Shown: piece after piece, positions 1 through 8,988 of the stretch
Numbering within the stretch: position 1 is the stretch's first letter
Layout: each line of letters begins with the position of its first letter
Assembly: GCA_025934105.1 (NCBI GenBank)
Contig: JAICYS010000005.1
Span: 1-57,250, forward strand
Source of the DNA: Myxococcota bacterium
Lineage (GTDB): Bacteria; Myxococcota_A; Polyangia; Fen-1088
Direction: 5' to 3'
Length of the DNA: 57,250 nucleotides
The notes under the pieces: model-generated
The model's database searches: none
Told to the model about the DNA's origin: nothing
What the model saw: only the letters and a program-made list of their open reading frames with translations
Position numbers and translations under genes: made by a program

Positions 1-1
1 C

Positions 2-1390
2 GCGGCGGCGGCGCGGGAAGCCGGCGCGCGGCGCGAGGCGGCCCTCGGCGGCGCGCTGGCGTTCCTGCTGGTTCCCGAGGTCTGGCAGCAGGCGCGCACG
101 GCCATGAGCGACCTCGGAATGGCGGCGCTGTTGCTGGCGGCGCTGCCGTTCCTGTTCCGGCTGCGGCGCGCGGCGGCGGCGGCGGACCTGCTGGTCGCGG
201 CGGCGGCGCTGGGCCTGGCCGTCGGGACGAAGTACGCCGCCGCGCCCCTGGCGCTGCCCTTCCTGGTGGCGGCCGCCGGGCTCGCCTGGCTGGCGCGGGC
301 GCGGGCCGGCGCGGTCGCGGGAGCGGCGCTGGTGGTGCTTGCGACCGGCGGGTTCTGGTCCCTGCGCAACCTGGTCGTGACCGGCAATCCCTGGTACCCC
401 GTCGCGACGCTGGGCTTTCACGGCCTTTACGGCAGCGCCGCCATGCGCGCCTGGGACTACCACCTGCCGGTCGGCGACCTGTCGGCGCTGAGCGAGATCG
501 TGACCGCGGCCGGCTTCGGGTTCTCGGCGGCCGCGCTGGCGGGTTTCGCGCGGGCGCGTCCCCCGCTGGAGTTGGCCCTGGCGCTGGCCGTGACGTCGAT
601 CTTCTGGTTCCTGATCCCTTACCAGGAGAGCCGGTTCCTGCTGCCTGCGTTCGGGCTGGCGGCGCTGGCCATCGGGCGGGCGGCCGCGCGCCCGCCGGCC
701 GCGCTGGGCTGGGGCGGGTTGGGACTCGCGCTCATCGGAGAAGCCGTGGCGCTCCCCTCGCCCGACCGGTTGGCGCTGCTGCCGATCGGGCTTTTGGGGG
801 CCGCCGCGCTCCACGGCTGGCGCCGGGTGCCGGCAGGCGCGCGGCCGGCGCTGCGCCGCGGGTTGCTGGGAGCGGCGGGTCTGCTGCTGATCGTCGGGCT
901 GGGGCGCGGGCTGGCGGCGCATCGCCGGGGCGCCGACCCGGTCCGGCTGGGCAGCGATCTCGACGACGCGTGGGCCTGGTTCCGCGGCAACGTGCACGGG
1001 GCGCGCGTGGCGTACACGGGGACGAACCTGGCCTTTCCGCTGTGGGGCCCCGACCTGTCGAACCGGGTGCAATACGTCAACGTGGCGGGTGGCCCGCGCG
1101 ATCTGCTGCACGATTTCGACCGCCGCGGTCCGTCCGCCGCGCGCGCGCCGACGCCCGAGCCGGCGCCCTACCGGGAGGGCGCCGCCTTCGAGACCTGGAG
1201 GGCCAACCTGCGCCAGGCGGGCACCGGCGTGCTGTTCGTCACGGCGCTGGAGCCGATCGTCGCGCGCACGGTCAGGGCCGACGCCGACGGATTTCCGATC
1301 GAGCGTGCCTGGGCCGACGCGCACCCTGACCAGTTCCAGCTCCGGTACGCGTCGACGGCGGCGCGGATCTACCGCGTGGCGCCCCCTTGA
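2..1390 (+). CDS. GT-C-type membrane glycosyltransferase (5' truncated by window edge)
   Basis: The frame is open from base 2, so the true start lies upstream; an internal ATG is at 104. The visible part, about 462 residues, is mostly hydrophobic with many predicted membrane segments. The motif WSLRNLVVTGNPWYP and the later IPYQESRFLLP resemble the periplasmic and membrane loops of ArnT/PMT-like GT-C enzymes, which move sugars from polyprenyl-phosphate donors. The last 130 residues are a soluble tail. Its stop overlaps the TTG start of the next gene by four bases, so the two are probably translated together. The family assignment rests on topology and loop motifs only; the substrate is unknown. 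Confidence 0.6.
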   Translation, partial: AAAAREAGARREAALGGALAFLLVPEVWQQARTAMSDLGMAALLLAALPFLFRLRRAAAAADLLVAAAALGLAVGTKYAAAPLALPFLVAAAGLAWLARARAGAVAGAALVVLATGGFWSLRNLVVTGNPWYPVATLGFHGLYGSAAMRAWDYHLPVGDLSALSEIVTAAGFGFSAAALAGFARARPPLELALALAVTSIFWFLIPYQESRFLLPAFGLAALAIGRAAARPPAALGWGGLGLALIGEAVALPSPDRLALLPIGLLGAAALHGWRRVPAGARPALRRGLLGAAGLLLIVGLGRGLAAHRRGADPVRLGSDLDDAWAWFRGNVHGARVAYTGTNLAFPLWGPDLSNRVQYVNVAGGPRDLLHDFDRRGPSAARAPTPEPAPYREGAAFETWRANLRQAGTGVLFVTALEPIVARTVRADADGFPIERAWADAHPDQFQLRYASTAARIYRVAPP

Positions 1391-3363
1391 ACCGGCGCGA
1401 CGGTCTGCTGCTGGGCGCGTTGCTGCTGTTCGTCGCCGGGCGCTGTCTGGTGCCGATGGACGAGACGGACCTGTTCTTCAACCTCCGCCTGGGCGAGATC
1501 GTCCTTCACGGGCACGCGGTGCCGCGCACGAACCTGCTGTCGTTCACCTACCCGGGCGCGCGCGACGTGAACCTGGCCTGGCTGTTCCAGATCTTGCTGG
1601 TCGCCGCCCACCGGCTGGGTGGGATCGCCGGGACGGTGATGTTGAAGGCGCTGTTCGTGGCCGCGACCTGGGCGCTGCTTTTTCGGGTGGCGCTGCGGCG
1701 GGGCGCGCACCCGGCGGCGGCCGCGGCGGCGCTGGCGCTGGCGGCCTGGGCGGCGGAGCCTCGGTTCGTCGAGCGCCCCCACCTGGTGACGTTCCTGGGC
1801 CTGGCCGCGCTGCTGCTGGCGCTGGAACGGGCCGAAGCTGGCCGCCCGCGCCTGCTCTACGCGCTCATCCCGCTGGGGCTGGTCTGGGCCAACGGCAACT
1901 CCTGCTTCTTCCTGGCGCCGGTCGTGCTGGGCCTCTACGCGGGCGGGGCCGTCGCGGACGGCCGCCGGGCGGACGCGCGCCGCGCGGCGCTGGTCGGCCT
2001 GGCGATGATCCCGATCGTGTTCGCGACACCCTCGGGCGTCCACGTGCTCGGATACCTCGCCAATCACTGGCGCATGCCCGAGCTGCGGCCGCTACAGGAG
2101 TACCGCACCGCGACCTGGCCGGTCGACGGACCGTTCGTGTTCCTGGCGGCCGGGGTGTTGCTGGCGGCGGCGCTCCCCGGGCGCGCCTTCCGCCGGGCGC
2201 TGCCCGCCGTCGCGCTGGGCCTGCTGGGCGCCCGGCGCATCCGCTTCGTCGCCGAGTTCGCCGTCGTCGGGGGTCCGCTGGTCGCCGAGATGCTGGCCGC
2301 CGCCGGACGCCGCGTCCGGTTCGTCCCGGCGCGGCTGCCGGGTGTCCTGGTGGCCGCCTGGCTGATCGGCTTTGCCGTCGCGCCGCGCATCGCGGCCGCG
2401 CGCCGGGGCGAGCGGGCGTTCGATCTCGGGATGGAGGCCGACCTGGTCCCGCTGGAGGCGATCCGGTTCGTCGACGACAGCGGCCTCTGCGAGCGGATGT
2501 ACAACGACCTCGAGGTCGGGTCGTACCTGACGTGGCACTGGCGCGGGCGCCACCGCGTGTTCCAGGACCCGCGCATCAACGGCTACCCGCCCGAATTTCA
2601 CGCCATCCTCAAGCGCGATGATCTGTCGCGGGCCGAGTGGCAGGCGCTGATGGATCGGTTCGGCGTCAGCGCGGCGCTGGTCACCTACCCGGACCTGAAC
2701 CCGCGGGCGGCGCTGTTCGATCCGGCGCGCTGGGCGCTGGTCTACCGCGACGGAGAAGCCCTGGTGTTCGCCGCGCGCCGGCGGTTCACGGACCTCGCCA
2801 CCCGGCGTGAGCTTCCGCTCACGTTTTCGTACAGCCGCGCGCGCGGGGTCACGGCCCGCGCGCTGGACCAGCGGCCGGCCGAGTCGGCCGTGGCGGACTG
2901 CGTGTGGCAGCGGCGGCTGGGTGACGTGCTGGTCGACCTGGACGCGCGGCAAGCCGCCGCCGCGGCGTACCGGCGCGCGCTGGCCGGCCCCGGCTGCCTG
3001 GATGGAACCGGCGCCCAGGGGGCGCGACGTGCGCTGGGCGATCTGGCGCTGGCCGCCGGCGACCCGGCGGCCGCCGCCGACGCCTACGCGGGGGTCGACG
3101 ACCCGCACGCCCGGGCCAACCGCGGGCTGGCGCTGCTGGCGCTGGGCCGCGCGGCCGACGCCCAGGCCTCGTTCGAAGCGGCCCTGGCCGGCGATCCCCG
3201 GCTGCCCGAGGCGCGCCTCGGGCTGGGCTTCGCCCTGGAACGCCTGGGGCGCGGCGACGAGGCCGTGGCCGCCTTCAGGCGCTTCCTGGCCGAGGCGCCC
3301 GAGCACCCGGCGGCGGCCCGAGCGCGCGCCGAGGTCGCCAAGCTGACGAAATCGCGCCGCTGA
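1387..3363 (+). CDS. Polytopic membrane protein with C-terminal TPR domain
   Basis: A 658-residue protein starting at TTG within the TTGA overlap with the previous stop. Residues 1 to about 340 form a GT-C-like membrane region whose first loop carries acidic residues (MDETDLFFNLRLGE), as in polyprenol-dependent glycosyltransferases. A soluble part follows. Residues about 510-650 hold at least three TPR-like helix pairs (for example GRAADAQASFEAAL and GRGDEAVAAFRRFL). Such proteins are common and poorly characterised in soil deltaproteobacteria. A role in envelope glycan or protein glycosylation is inferred from the neighbour. The stop abuts the stop of pntB on the other strand with no gap. 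Confidence 0.6.
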   Translation: MNRRDGLLLGALLLFVAGRCLVPMDETDLFFNLRLGEIVLHGHAVPRTNLLSFTYPGARDVNLAWLFQILLVAAHRLGGIAGTVMLKALFVAATWALLFRVALRRGAHPAAAAAALALAAWAAEPRFVERPHLVTFLGLAALLLALERAEAGRPRLLYALIPLGLVWANGNSCFFLAPVVLGLYAGGAVADGRRADARRAALVGLAMIPIVFATPSGVHVLGYLANHWRMPELRPLQEYRTATWPVDGPFVFLAAGVLLAAALPGRAFRRALPAVALGLLGARRIRFVAEFAVVGGPLVAEMLAAAGRRVRFVPARLPGVLVAAWLIGFAVAPRIAAARRGERAFDLGMEADLVPLEAIRFVDDSGLCERMYNDLEVGSYLTWHWRGRHRVFQDPRINGYPPEFHAILKRDDLSRAEWQALMDRFGVSAALVTYPDLNPRAALFDPARWALVYRDGEALVFAARRRFTDLATRRELPLTFSYSRARGVTARALDQRPAESAVADCVWQRRLGDVLVDLDARQAAAAAYRRALAGPGCLDGTGAQGARRALGDLALAAGDPAAAADAYAGVDDPHARANRGLALLALGRAADAQASFEAALAGDPRLPEARLGLGFALERLGRGDEAVAAFRRFLAEAPEHPAAARARAEVAKLTKSRR

Positions 3364-4830
3364 TCAGCCGCCGCCGCGCAGCGCGGTGAGCAGCTTGGTC
3401 ACGCTCTGCTTGGCGTCGCCGAACAGCATCAGCGTGTTGTCGTTGTAGACCAGCGGGTTGTCGACGCCGGCGTAGCCGGCCGCCATGCTGCGCTTGAGCA
3501 TGACGACCCGGGCCGCCTTCCAGACCTGCAGGACCGGCATGCCGTAGATCGGGCTCGACGGGTCCTCTTCGGCCGACGGGTTCACGATGTCGTTGGCCCC
3601 GATGACCATCACGACGTCGGTGCTGGCGAAGTCCTCGTTGATCTCGTCCATCTCCTTGACGATGTCGTACGAGACGTCCGCCTCCGCCAAAAGCACGTTC
3701 ATGTGTCCGGGGAGGCGCCCGGCCACCGGGTGGATCGCGTAGCGGCACTTGATCCCCTTTTCGGTGAGCAGCGACGAGATCTCCTTGACCGGGTGCTGGG
3801 CCTGCGCGACGGCCATGCCGTAGCCGGGGACGATGATGACGCTGCGGGCGGCCAGCAGCAGCTCGGCCACCTGATCCACCGTCGCTTCGTTGACCTTGCC
3901 GGCGGGACCGCCGCCGCCCGCCGGCGGCTTGGCCGGCTCGGACCCGAAGCCGCCCAGCACCACGCTCCAGATCGAGCGGGTCATGGCGCGGCACATGATG
4001 GTGCTGAGGATGGCACCCGAGCTGCCGACCAGGGCGCCGGTGATGATCAACAGATCGTTCGACAGCATGAACCCGGCCGCCGCCGCCGCCCAACCCGAAT
4101 AGCTGTTGAGCAGCGACACCACGACCGGCATGTCGCCGCCGCCGATGGCCATGACCAGGTGAATCCCCAGCAGCAGCGCCAGGAAGGTCATGATCAGGAG
4201 CGCCGGCATGCCGGCGTCGAAGAAGCCGGCGCCGTCCACCGGCCAGGCCACGTCGGCGCGATGGAAGATCACGGCGCCCGCCACGCACAGGGCCAGGATG
4301 ACCATGTTCAGCACGTGCCGGCCCGGCAGCAGCAACGGCTTGCTGCCGATCTTGCCGCGCAGCTTGCCGAAGGCGATGATCGAGCCGCTGAAGGTCACCG
4401 CGCCGACCAGGACGCCCACGTAGATCTCGCCCAGGTGCGCGGCCCGATCCGCCGGATCGAAGCCGCCGGCCTGCAGGTAGGTCGCGATCCCGACCAGGAC
4501 GGCGGCGGCGCCCACGAAGCTGTGCAGCACCGCCACCAGCTCGGGCATCGAGGTCATCGCCACCCGCGACGCCAGCAGCGCCCCGATCAGGCAGCCGATC
4601 CCCAGCGCACCGGCCAGGACGCCGACCACGGTGACGTCGGGCGCGACGGTGGCCCCGCCCTCGCCCGGGATCAGCAGGGCCAGCGCGGTGACGACCACCG
4701 CGACGACCATCCCGATCAGGCCGAAGCGGTTGCCGCGGCGCGCGCTCTCCTGGGTGGAGAGGCCGCGCAGGCTCAGGATGAACAGCAGGCTGGCGACCAG
4801 GTAGGCGAGCGAACGAAAGGTGACGATCAT
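3364..4830 (-). CDS. pntB: NAD(P) transhydrogenase subunit beta
   Basis: A 488-residue membrane subunit of the proton-translocating transhydrogenase, which drives NADH + NADP+ to NAD+ + NADPH using the proton gradient. The N-terminal two thirds hold the helices of domain II. The C-terminal domain III has the NADP-binding signatures [31 protein letters not shown] and [15 protein letters not shown]. The ATG at 4830 overlaps the pntA stop as ATGA, the usual arrangement for coupled pntA-pntB. A longer upstream reading frame exists but is antisense-like and overlaps pntA. Length and motifs are complete, so the enzyme should be active. Confidence 0.96.
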   Translation of the reverse strand: MIVTFRSLAYLVASLLFILSLRGLSTQESARRGNRFGLIGMVVAVVVTALALLIPGEGGATVAPDVTVVGVLAGALGIGCLIGALLASRVAMTSMPELVAVLHSFVGAAAVLVGIATYLQAGGFDPADRAAHLGEIYVGVLVGAVTFSGSIIAFGKLRGKIGSKPLLLPGRHVLNMVILALCVAGAVIFHRADVAWPVDGAGFFDAGMPALLIMTFLALLLGIHLVMAIGGGDMPVVVSLLNSYSGWAAAAAGFMLSNDLLIITGALVGSSGAILSTIMCRAMTRSIWSVVLGGFGSEPAKPPAGGGGPAGKVNEATVDQVAELLLAARSVIIVPGYGMAVAQAQHPVKEISSLLTEKGIKCRYAIHPVAGRLPGHMNVLLAEADVSYDIVKEMDEINEDFASTDVVMVIGANDIVNPSAEEDPSSPIYGMPVLQVWKAARVVMLKRSMAAGYAGVDNPLVYNDNTLMLFGDAKQSVTKLLTALRGGG

Positions 4831-6383
4831 TTGCGGAACATCCGGAGCATCCGCTGCGTGACCAGGAACCCGCCCGCCACGTTGATCGACGCGACCAGGA
4901 TGGCGGCGCCGCCCAGCGCCAGCGCGCCCGAGCCCCCGCCGAAGAGCGCCAGCATGCCGCCGATGAGGATGATCCCGCTGATGGCGTTGGTGACGCTCAT
5001 GAGCGGGGTGTGCAGCGCGGGCGTCACGTTCCAGATGACATGCCACCCGACCACGCAGGCCAGCAGAAACACCGTGAGGTGTTGGATGAGCGTCGGCGGC
5101 CCGAACAGCGCGGCGGCGCCCAGCGCGATGGCGGCCAGCGCGGCCAGGATGCGGCCGCCCCCGTTCGAGGGCGGCGGATGCGGCGCGTGGGCCGGCTTGG
5201 CGGCCTCCAGCGTCTTGTGCGCGCCGGTCGGGCCGCCCGCGCGCGGCGGCGGCGGCTTGGGCGGCGGCCACATCAGCTCGCCGTTCTGCAGGACCAAGAC
5301 ACCGCGCTGGATCTCGTCGTCCATCTTGATCGCGACGCGCCCCTCGGCGCTGGTGACCTCCTTCAGCAAATTGAAGATGGTGGTCGCGTAGAGCTCGCTC
5401 GACTGGCGGGCCATCCGGCTGGGCAGGTCGGTGAGGCCGATGATGGTGACGCCGAACTTCTCGACCACCTTGTCCCGCTCGCTGAGCGCGCAGTTGCCGC
5501 CCTGCTCGGCCGCCATGTCGACGATGACCGAGCCCTGCGCCATGGCGACCACCGCGCCCGACGTGATGAGCTGCGGGGCCGGCTTGCCGGGGATGAGCGC
5601 CGTCGAGATCACGATGTCGGACTGCTTGACGTGCTGGGCGATCATCGCCTGCTCGGCGGCCAGGTAGGCCTCGCTCATCTCCTTGGCGTAGCCGCCCTGC
5701 CCCTCGCCGGTCTCCTCGAACTTGAACTCGACGAACTGGGCGCCCAGGCTCTCGACCTGTTCGCGCACGGCCGGGCGCGTGTCGAAGGCCTTGACGACGG
5801 CGCCCATCGCCTTGGCGGCGGCGATGGCGGCCAGGCCGGCCACGCCGGCGCCGACGATGAACACCTGCGCCGGCTTCACGCGCCCGGCGGCGGTGACCTG
5901 GCCCGGGAAGAAGCGGCCAAAGTGGGCCGCCGCCTCGATCACGGCGCGGTAACCGGCGATGTTGGCGGTGGCCGACAGCGCGTCCATCCGCTGCGCGCGC
6001 GTGATGCGCGGGACGGCGTCCATGGCCAGCACCGTCACCCGGCGCTTGGCCAGCCGCTCGAGGAGCTCTTTGTTCTGCGCCGGCCAGACGAAGCTGATCA
6101 ACGTGGCGCCTTCCTTCAAGAGGTCGGCTTCGTGGCCGGTGGCCGTCGCGACAGGCTGCCGCACCTTGAGGACGACGTCGGCTTGCCCGTACACCGCCGC
6201 GGCGTCGCGCGCGATCGTGGCGCCGGCCTCGATGTAGACCGCGTCCGCGAAGGAAGAGGCGTCCCCGGCGCCCGCCTCGACGACGACTTCGTAGCCGAGC
6301 TTGCGAATCTTGTGCACCGTCTCGGGCACCGCCGCCACCCGGCGCTCATGGGGGTAGATCTCCTTCGGGATTCCCACCTTCAT
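4827..6383 (-). CDS. pntA: NAD(P) transhydrogenase subunit alpha
   Basis: A 518-residue alpha subunit. Residues 1-370 are the NAD(H)-binding domain I, with the nucleotide-binding loop [13 protein letters not shown] at 178-190 and the [10 protein letters not shown] segment near 132-141. Residues 372-410 are a Pro/Ala/Gly-rich linker. Residues 411-510 hold the hydrophobic helices of domain II. In many alphaproteobacteria these two parts are separate proteins; here they are one chain as in E. coli. The ATG at 6383 matches the typical N-terminus (MKVGIPKE). It lies 38 bases after the upstream secreted-protein gene, suggesting one minus-strand operon. Confidence 0.96.
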   Translation of the reverse strand: MKVGIPKEIYPHERRVAAVPETVHKIRKLGYEVVVEAGAGDASSFADAVYIEAGATIARDAAAVYGQADVVLKVRQPVATATGHEADLLKEGATLISFVWPAQNKELLERLAKRRVTVLAMDAVPRITRAQRMDALSATANIAGYRAVIEAAAHFGRFFPGQVTAAGRVKPAQVFIVGAGVAGLAAIAAAKAMGAVVKAFDTRPAVREQVESLGAQFVEFKFEETGEGQGGYAKEMSEAYLAAEQAMIAQHVKQSDIVISTALIPGKPAPQLITSGAVVAMAQGSVIVDMAAEQGGNCALSERDKVVEKFGVTIIGLTDLPSRMARQSSELYATTIFNLLKEVTSAEGRVAIKMDDEIQRGVLVLQNGELMWPPPKPPPPRAGGPTGAHKTLEAAKPAHAPHPPPSNGGGRILAALAAIALGAAALFGPPTLIQHLTVFLLACVVGWHVIWNVTPALHTPLMSVTNAISGIILIGGMLALFGGGSGALALGGAAILVASINVAGGFLVTQRMLRMFRK

Positions 6384-6421
6384 GGACAGGCAGCGTACAC
6401 CGTCGGGCGCGCCGACGTCAC

Positions 6422-8287
6422 CTACCGCGGCGGCCGCTTGGCCTCGTGGAACCAGGGCCGCATCTCCGCCATCTTCGCCTTCTGCTCGGGCGGCGCGTGA
6501 CGGGTGCATGTCGCGAACTCCGGCGTCCCCTCGGTGGCGCCCCAGCGCACCTCGACGCAGTCGTTCGGGTTGTAGGCGATCTCCAGGTTGGCCCGGCGGG
6601 CCAGCAGATCGGCCACCGTCAGCTTCCAGGGACTCCCGTCGGTGCGCGTGTAGGTGATCCCGCGTGTGGGGATCAGGCTGGCGTGCAACTTCGCGATCTG
6701 GTCGCGCACCTCCGCCGGTCTGCGTCCACCCAGCCGGAACAGCTCCGGGTGCTTCACGATCTTGTCGGGCAGGCCGAGGAGCACGTTCATGGCGATGAGG
6801 AGCCGCATGTCGCGCGACGGGGTCGCGTAGTCTTCCCAGGGGCCGGTCGTCTCGAAGATCTTGGCGCCGTCCGGCATCGGGATCACCACCCCCCCCTTCT
6901 CTTTCTGAAACTTCTCGCCGTTGTCGACCGAGCCGACCCGCACGGTCAGCTGCTCGTCCAGCGCGTCCAGCGTCTCGCGGTAGGCGGCCTCGGCGTCCAG
7001 CCCCTGCGGGTTGATGAGCTTGCCCATCCGCGCATAGAACGCGTCGGCCGAGAGCTTGCCCTGCTCGTCGGAGAACGGCGCGTGCGCGGGATCGTCCTGG
7101 CCGCCGATGGCGGCGTTCGGCAGCGAGGCCAGCTTGCCGTCGGCGCCGCGGACCACCGGGCGAAACGCCTTGAACCCGGGGCCGGCGCTCTTGGTGTCGT
7201 TGGTGAACAGGAAGGTCCCCTCCCAGAAGCGCTTGCGCCCGATCGACGTGTCGGGCTGCCCGTCGACGGCCAGCAACAGGCCGCCGTGCTCGGGCGTCTG
7301 GGCCACCCATTTGACGACCAGCATGACGTGGCCGTAGGGATCGGCGTAGATGGTGCCCGGGCGCATCGCCTTGCGGTCGAGCGCCACCGGGTAAAAGTCG
7401 GTCTCGTCGTCGGACAGCGCGGTCCGCGCGCTGCCGGATTGCACGTGGTTGGTCACCAGTCGCAGGAAGCTGCGCACCGCGCCCAGCGGCTCCTTGCCCG
7501 CGGGGGCCTGCTCGTTGGTCTCGAAGTTCGAGCAGCGGGGCGGCCGCGCGTCGGTCCCGCGGTCGCAGTCGCGGAACCCGAACGGAAGCTGCAGCTTCCA
7601 CGAGAAGTATGCGCGCAGGTAATACGGCAGATCGGCGCAGTCGGGGGTGGCGGGAATGGCCGCCTTGTTCTTGGGATCGTCCTCGCGCAGCCCGAGGTAG
7701 TTGGCCAGATAGTTGCGCGCGCCGTCGCGCAGCGCCTGATGCAGCGGCCGGAAGTCCAGCGAAGCGGCCGGCGGCGCGTCGAACAGCAGATCGATCCAGG
7801 CCGAAAAGAAGTTCTCGTACCGGCGGTCCCAGGCGTGGGCCGACGGCCAGACCACGGCGCCGACGCCGGCCGGCGGCTTCGGCGCGCGCGCCGCCACGTC
7901 AAAGGCCCGGCAGGCGACGAGCTTGTCGCCTCGGGTCCAGAGCACCCGGTAGGGGCCCGGCTTCGCGCCGGTGAGCTCCGCCGAGAGGCTGCCGGGCAGG
8001 CCGGGGTGGCGCGCCACGGTGAGCGGCCGGCGCTGGCCGTCGGGGCCGACGACGGCCAGCTCGCCCGCCCCGTCCTCGTCCCCGACCGCCAGCAACTTGA
8101 CGGGCGCGGACGCCGCCGGCTGCTGCGGCGCGATCCAGAGCGCGTGCTCGTCGGAATCGGCGCAGGCGCCCGCGGGCGCGCCGTGCGCCGGCCTGGGTTT
8201 CGTCTTCGGCTTGGTCCTGGCTTGCCCCGCCGCCCCCATCAGCGCCACCGCCACCCCCAGGGCGGCCGCCGCGCGGGTGGCCGTCAT
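6422..8287 (-). CDS. Secreted protein of unknown function with a Cys...His pair
   Basis: A 621-residue protein with a signal peptide (residues 1-23, ending AGQA) and a Lys/Pro-rich spacer. An Ig-like stretch may occupy residues 50-135. A central block has a [15 protein letters not shown] motif with Cys near 217 and an [12 protein letters not shown] motif with His near 319. A Cys followed about 100 residues later by a His in a GH(V/I) strand resembles papain-like or transglutaminase-like folds, but I recognise no named family. Its ATG overlaps the stop of the DUF4230-like gene as ATGA, and pntA follows, so it is probably cotranscribed with both. The function is unknown and the fold is inference. 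Confidence 0.75.
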   Translation of the reverse strand: MTATRAAAALGVAVALMGAAGQARTKPKTKPRPAHGAPAGACADSDEHALWIAPQQPAASAPVKLLAVGDEDGAGELAVVGPDGQRRPLTVARHPGLPGSLSAELTGAKPGPYRVLWTRGDKLVACRAFDVAARAPKPPAGVGAVVWPSAHAWDRRYENFFSAWIDLLFDAPPAASLDFRPLHQALRDGARNYLANYLGLREDDPKNKAAIPATPDCADLPYYLRAYFSWKLQLPFGFRDCDRGTDARPPRCSNFETNEQAPAGKEPLGAVRSFLRLVTNHVQSGSARTALSDDETDFYPVALDRKAMRPGTIYADPYGHVMLVVKWVAQTPEHGGLLLAVDGQPDTSIGRKRFWEGTFLFTNDTKSAGPGFKAFRPVVRGADGKLASLPNAAIGGQDDPAHAPFSDEQGKLSADAFYARMGKLINPQGLDAEAAYRETLDALDEQLTVRVGSVDNGEKFQKEKGGVVIPMPDGAKIFETTGPWEDYATPSRDMRLLIAMNVLLGLPDKIVKHPELFRLGGRRPAEVRDQIAKLHASLIPTRGITYTRTDGSPWKLTVADLLARRANLEIAYNPNDCVEVRWGATEGTPEFATCTRHAPPEQKAKMAEMRPWFHEAKRPPR

Positions 8288-8880
8288 CGCGGTTCGCCCG
8301 CCACCGTGAACCGCAGCGTGTAGCCGCGCGGCTCGACGAAGCCGGCGAAGAGCTCGTGCGCGTGGGCCTGGGCGCGCTCGAGGGCGCCGGAGCTGAGCGC
8401 GCCCTTCTCCAGCGCCGCGCGCGCCTCGTTGAACCAGCGGTTGCGATCGGAAGGCGCGATGGCGTTCAAGAACCCCGAGTCCTCGTTGATCGTCTCGAAG
8501 CGCAGCACGTCGACCGACAGGATGCGCGGCGGGGGCAGCGTCACATGCACCTCGCGCTTGGCGTGGTTGACCGAGATCTCGGCCGGGCCGTCGCAGACGT
8601 CGAAGCCGGCCGACACCACGCCCGAGTAGAACAGGTAGGCGCTGGCTTCTTTCGTGAACGGAAGGTCGACGCTCTTCGGGACCGACTTCTTGGCGTAATC
8701 GGCCAGCGACAGCTCCACGGTCGACAGCTTGCAGACCTTCCGCATCCCTTGCAGGATCTGCGTCTCCTCGTTGCGGATCTCGCGGCGGGTCCGCTGGCCG
8801 ATGATGACCCCGGTGATCATGATGACGACGATGAGCGTGACCGTCCCGATGGTCATCGCCCGCCGGGATCGCGGCAACAT
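8284..8880 (-). CDS. DUF4230-like single-pass membrane protein
   Basis: A 198-residue protein with one N-terminal membrane helix (IGTVTLIVVIMITGVIIG) and a basic N-terminus, followed by a soluble extracytoplasmic domain. That domain opens with a helix containing ILQGMRKVCKLSTVELSL and has a later beta-rich part ending in a C-terminal helix. This layout matches DUF4230 proteins, whose function is unknown. ATG at 8880 is chosen; ATG at 8856 is possible but would clip the basic N-terminus. It is the first gene of the minus-strand unit and faces the plus-strand phosphatase gene across 108 bases that must hold both promoters. Confidence 0.7.
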   Translation of the reverse strand: MLPRSRRAMTIGTVTLIVVIMITGVIIGQRTRREIRNEETQILQGMRKVCKLSTVELSLADYAKKSVPKSVDLPFTKEASAYLFYSGVVSAGFDVCDGPAEISVNHAKREVHVTLPPPRILSVDVLRFETINEDSGFLNAIAPSDRNRWFNEARAALEKGALSSGALERAQAHAHELFAGFVEPRGYTLRFTVAGEPR

Positions 8881-8988
8881 CGCCGCCGCACTGGTCACGA
8901 GCCGGTCACGCCGGCTGTCCGTGCCGAAAGATGCGCCATGGACGGGAGAATACAACGGCTGCATCGGCCGTGTTACGAATGAAGGTCC

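Noticed and set aside
4831..5271. Upstream extension of the pntB frame
   Set aside because: It overlaps pntA in another frame with Ala/Arg-rich sequence; the ATGA overlap at 4827-4830 gives the true start.
6384..7601. Upstream extension of the pntA frame
   Set aside because: It is antisense-like in composition and overlaps the secreted-protein gene; the family N-terminus MKVGIPKE starts at 6383.
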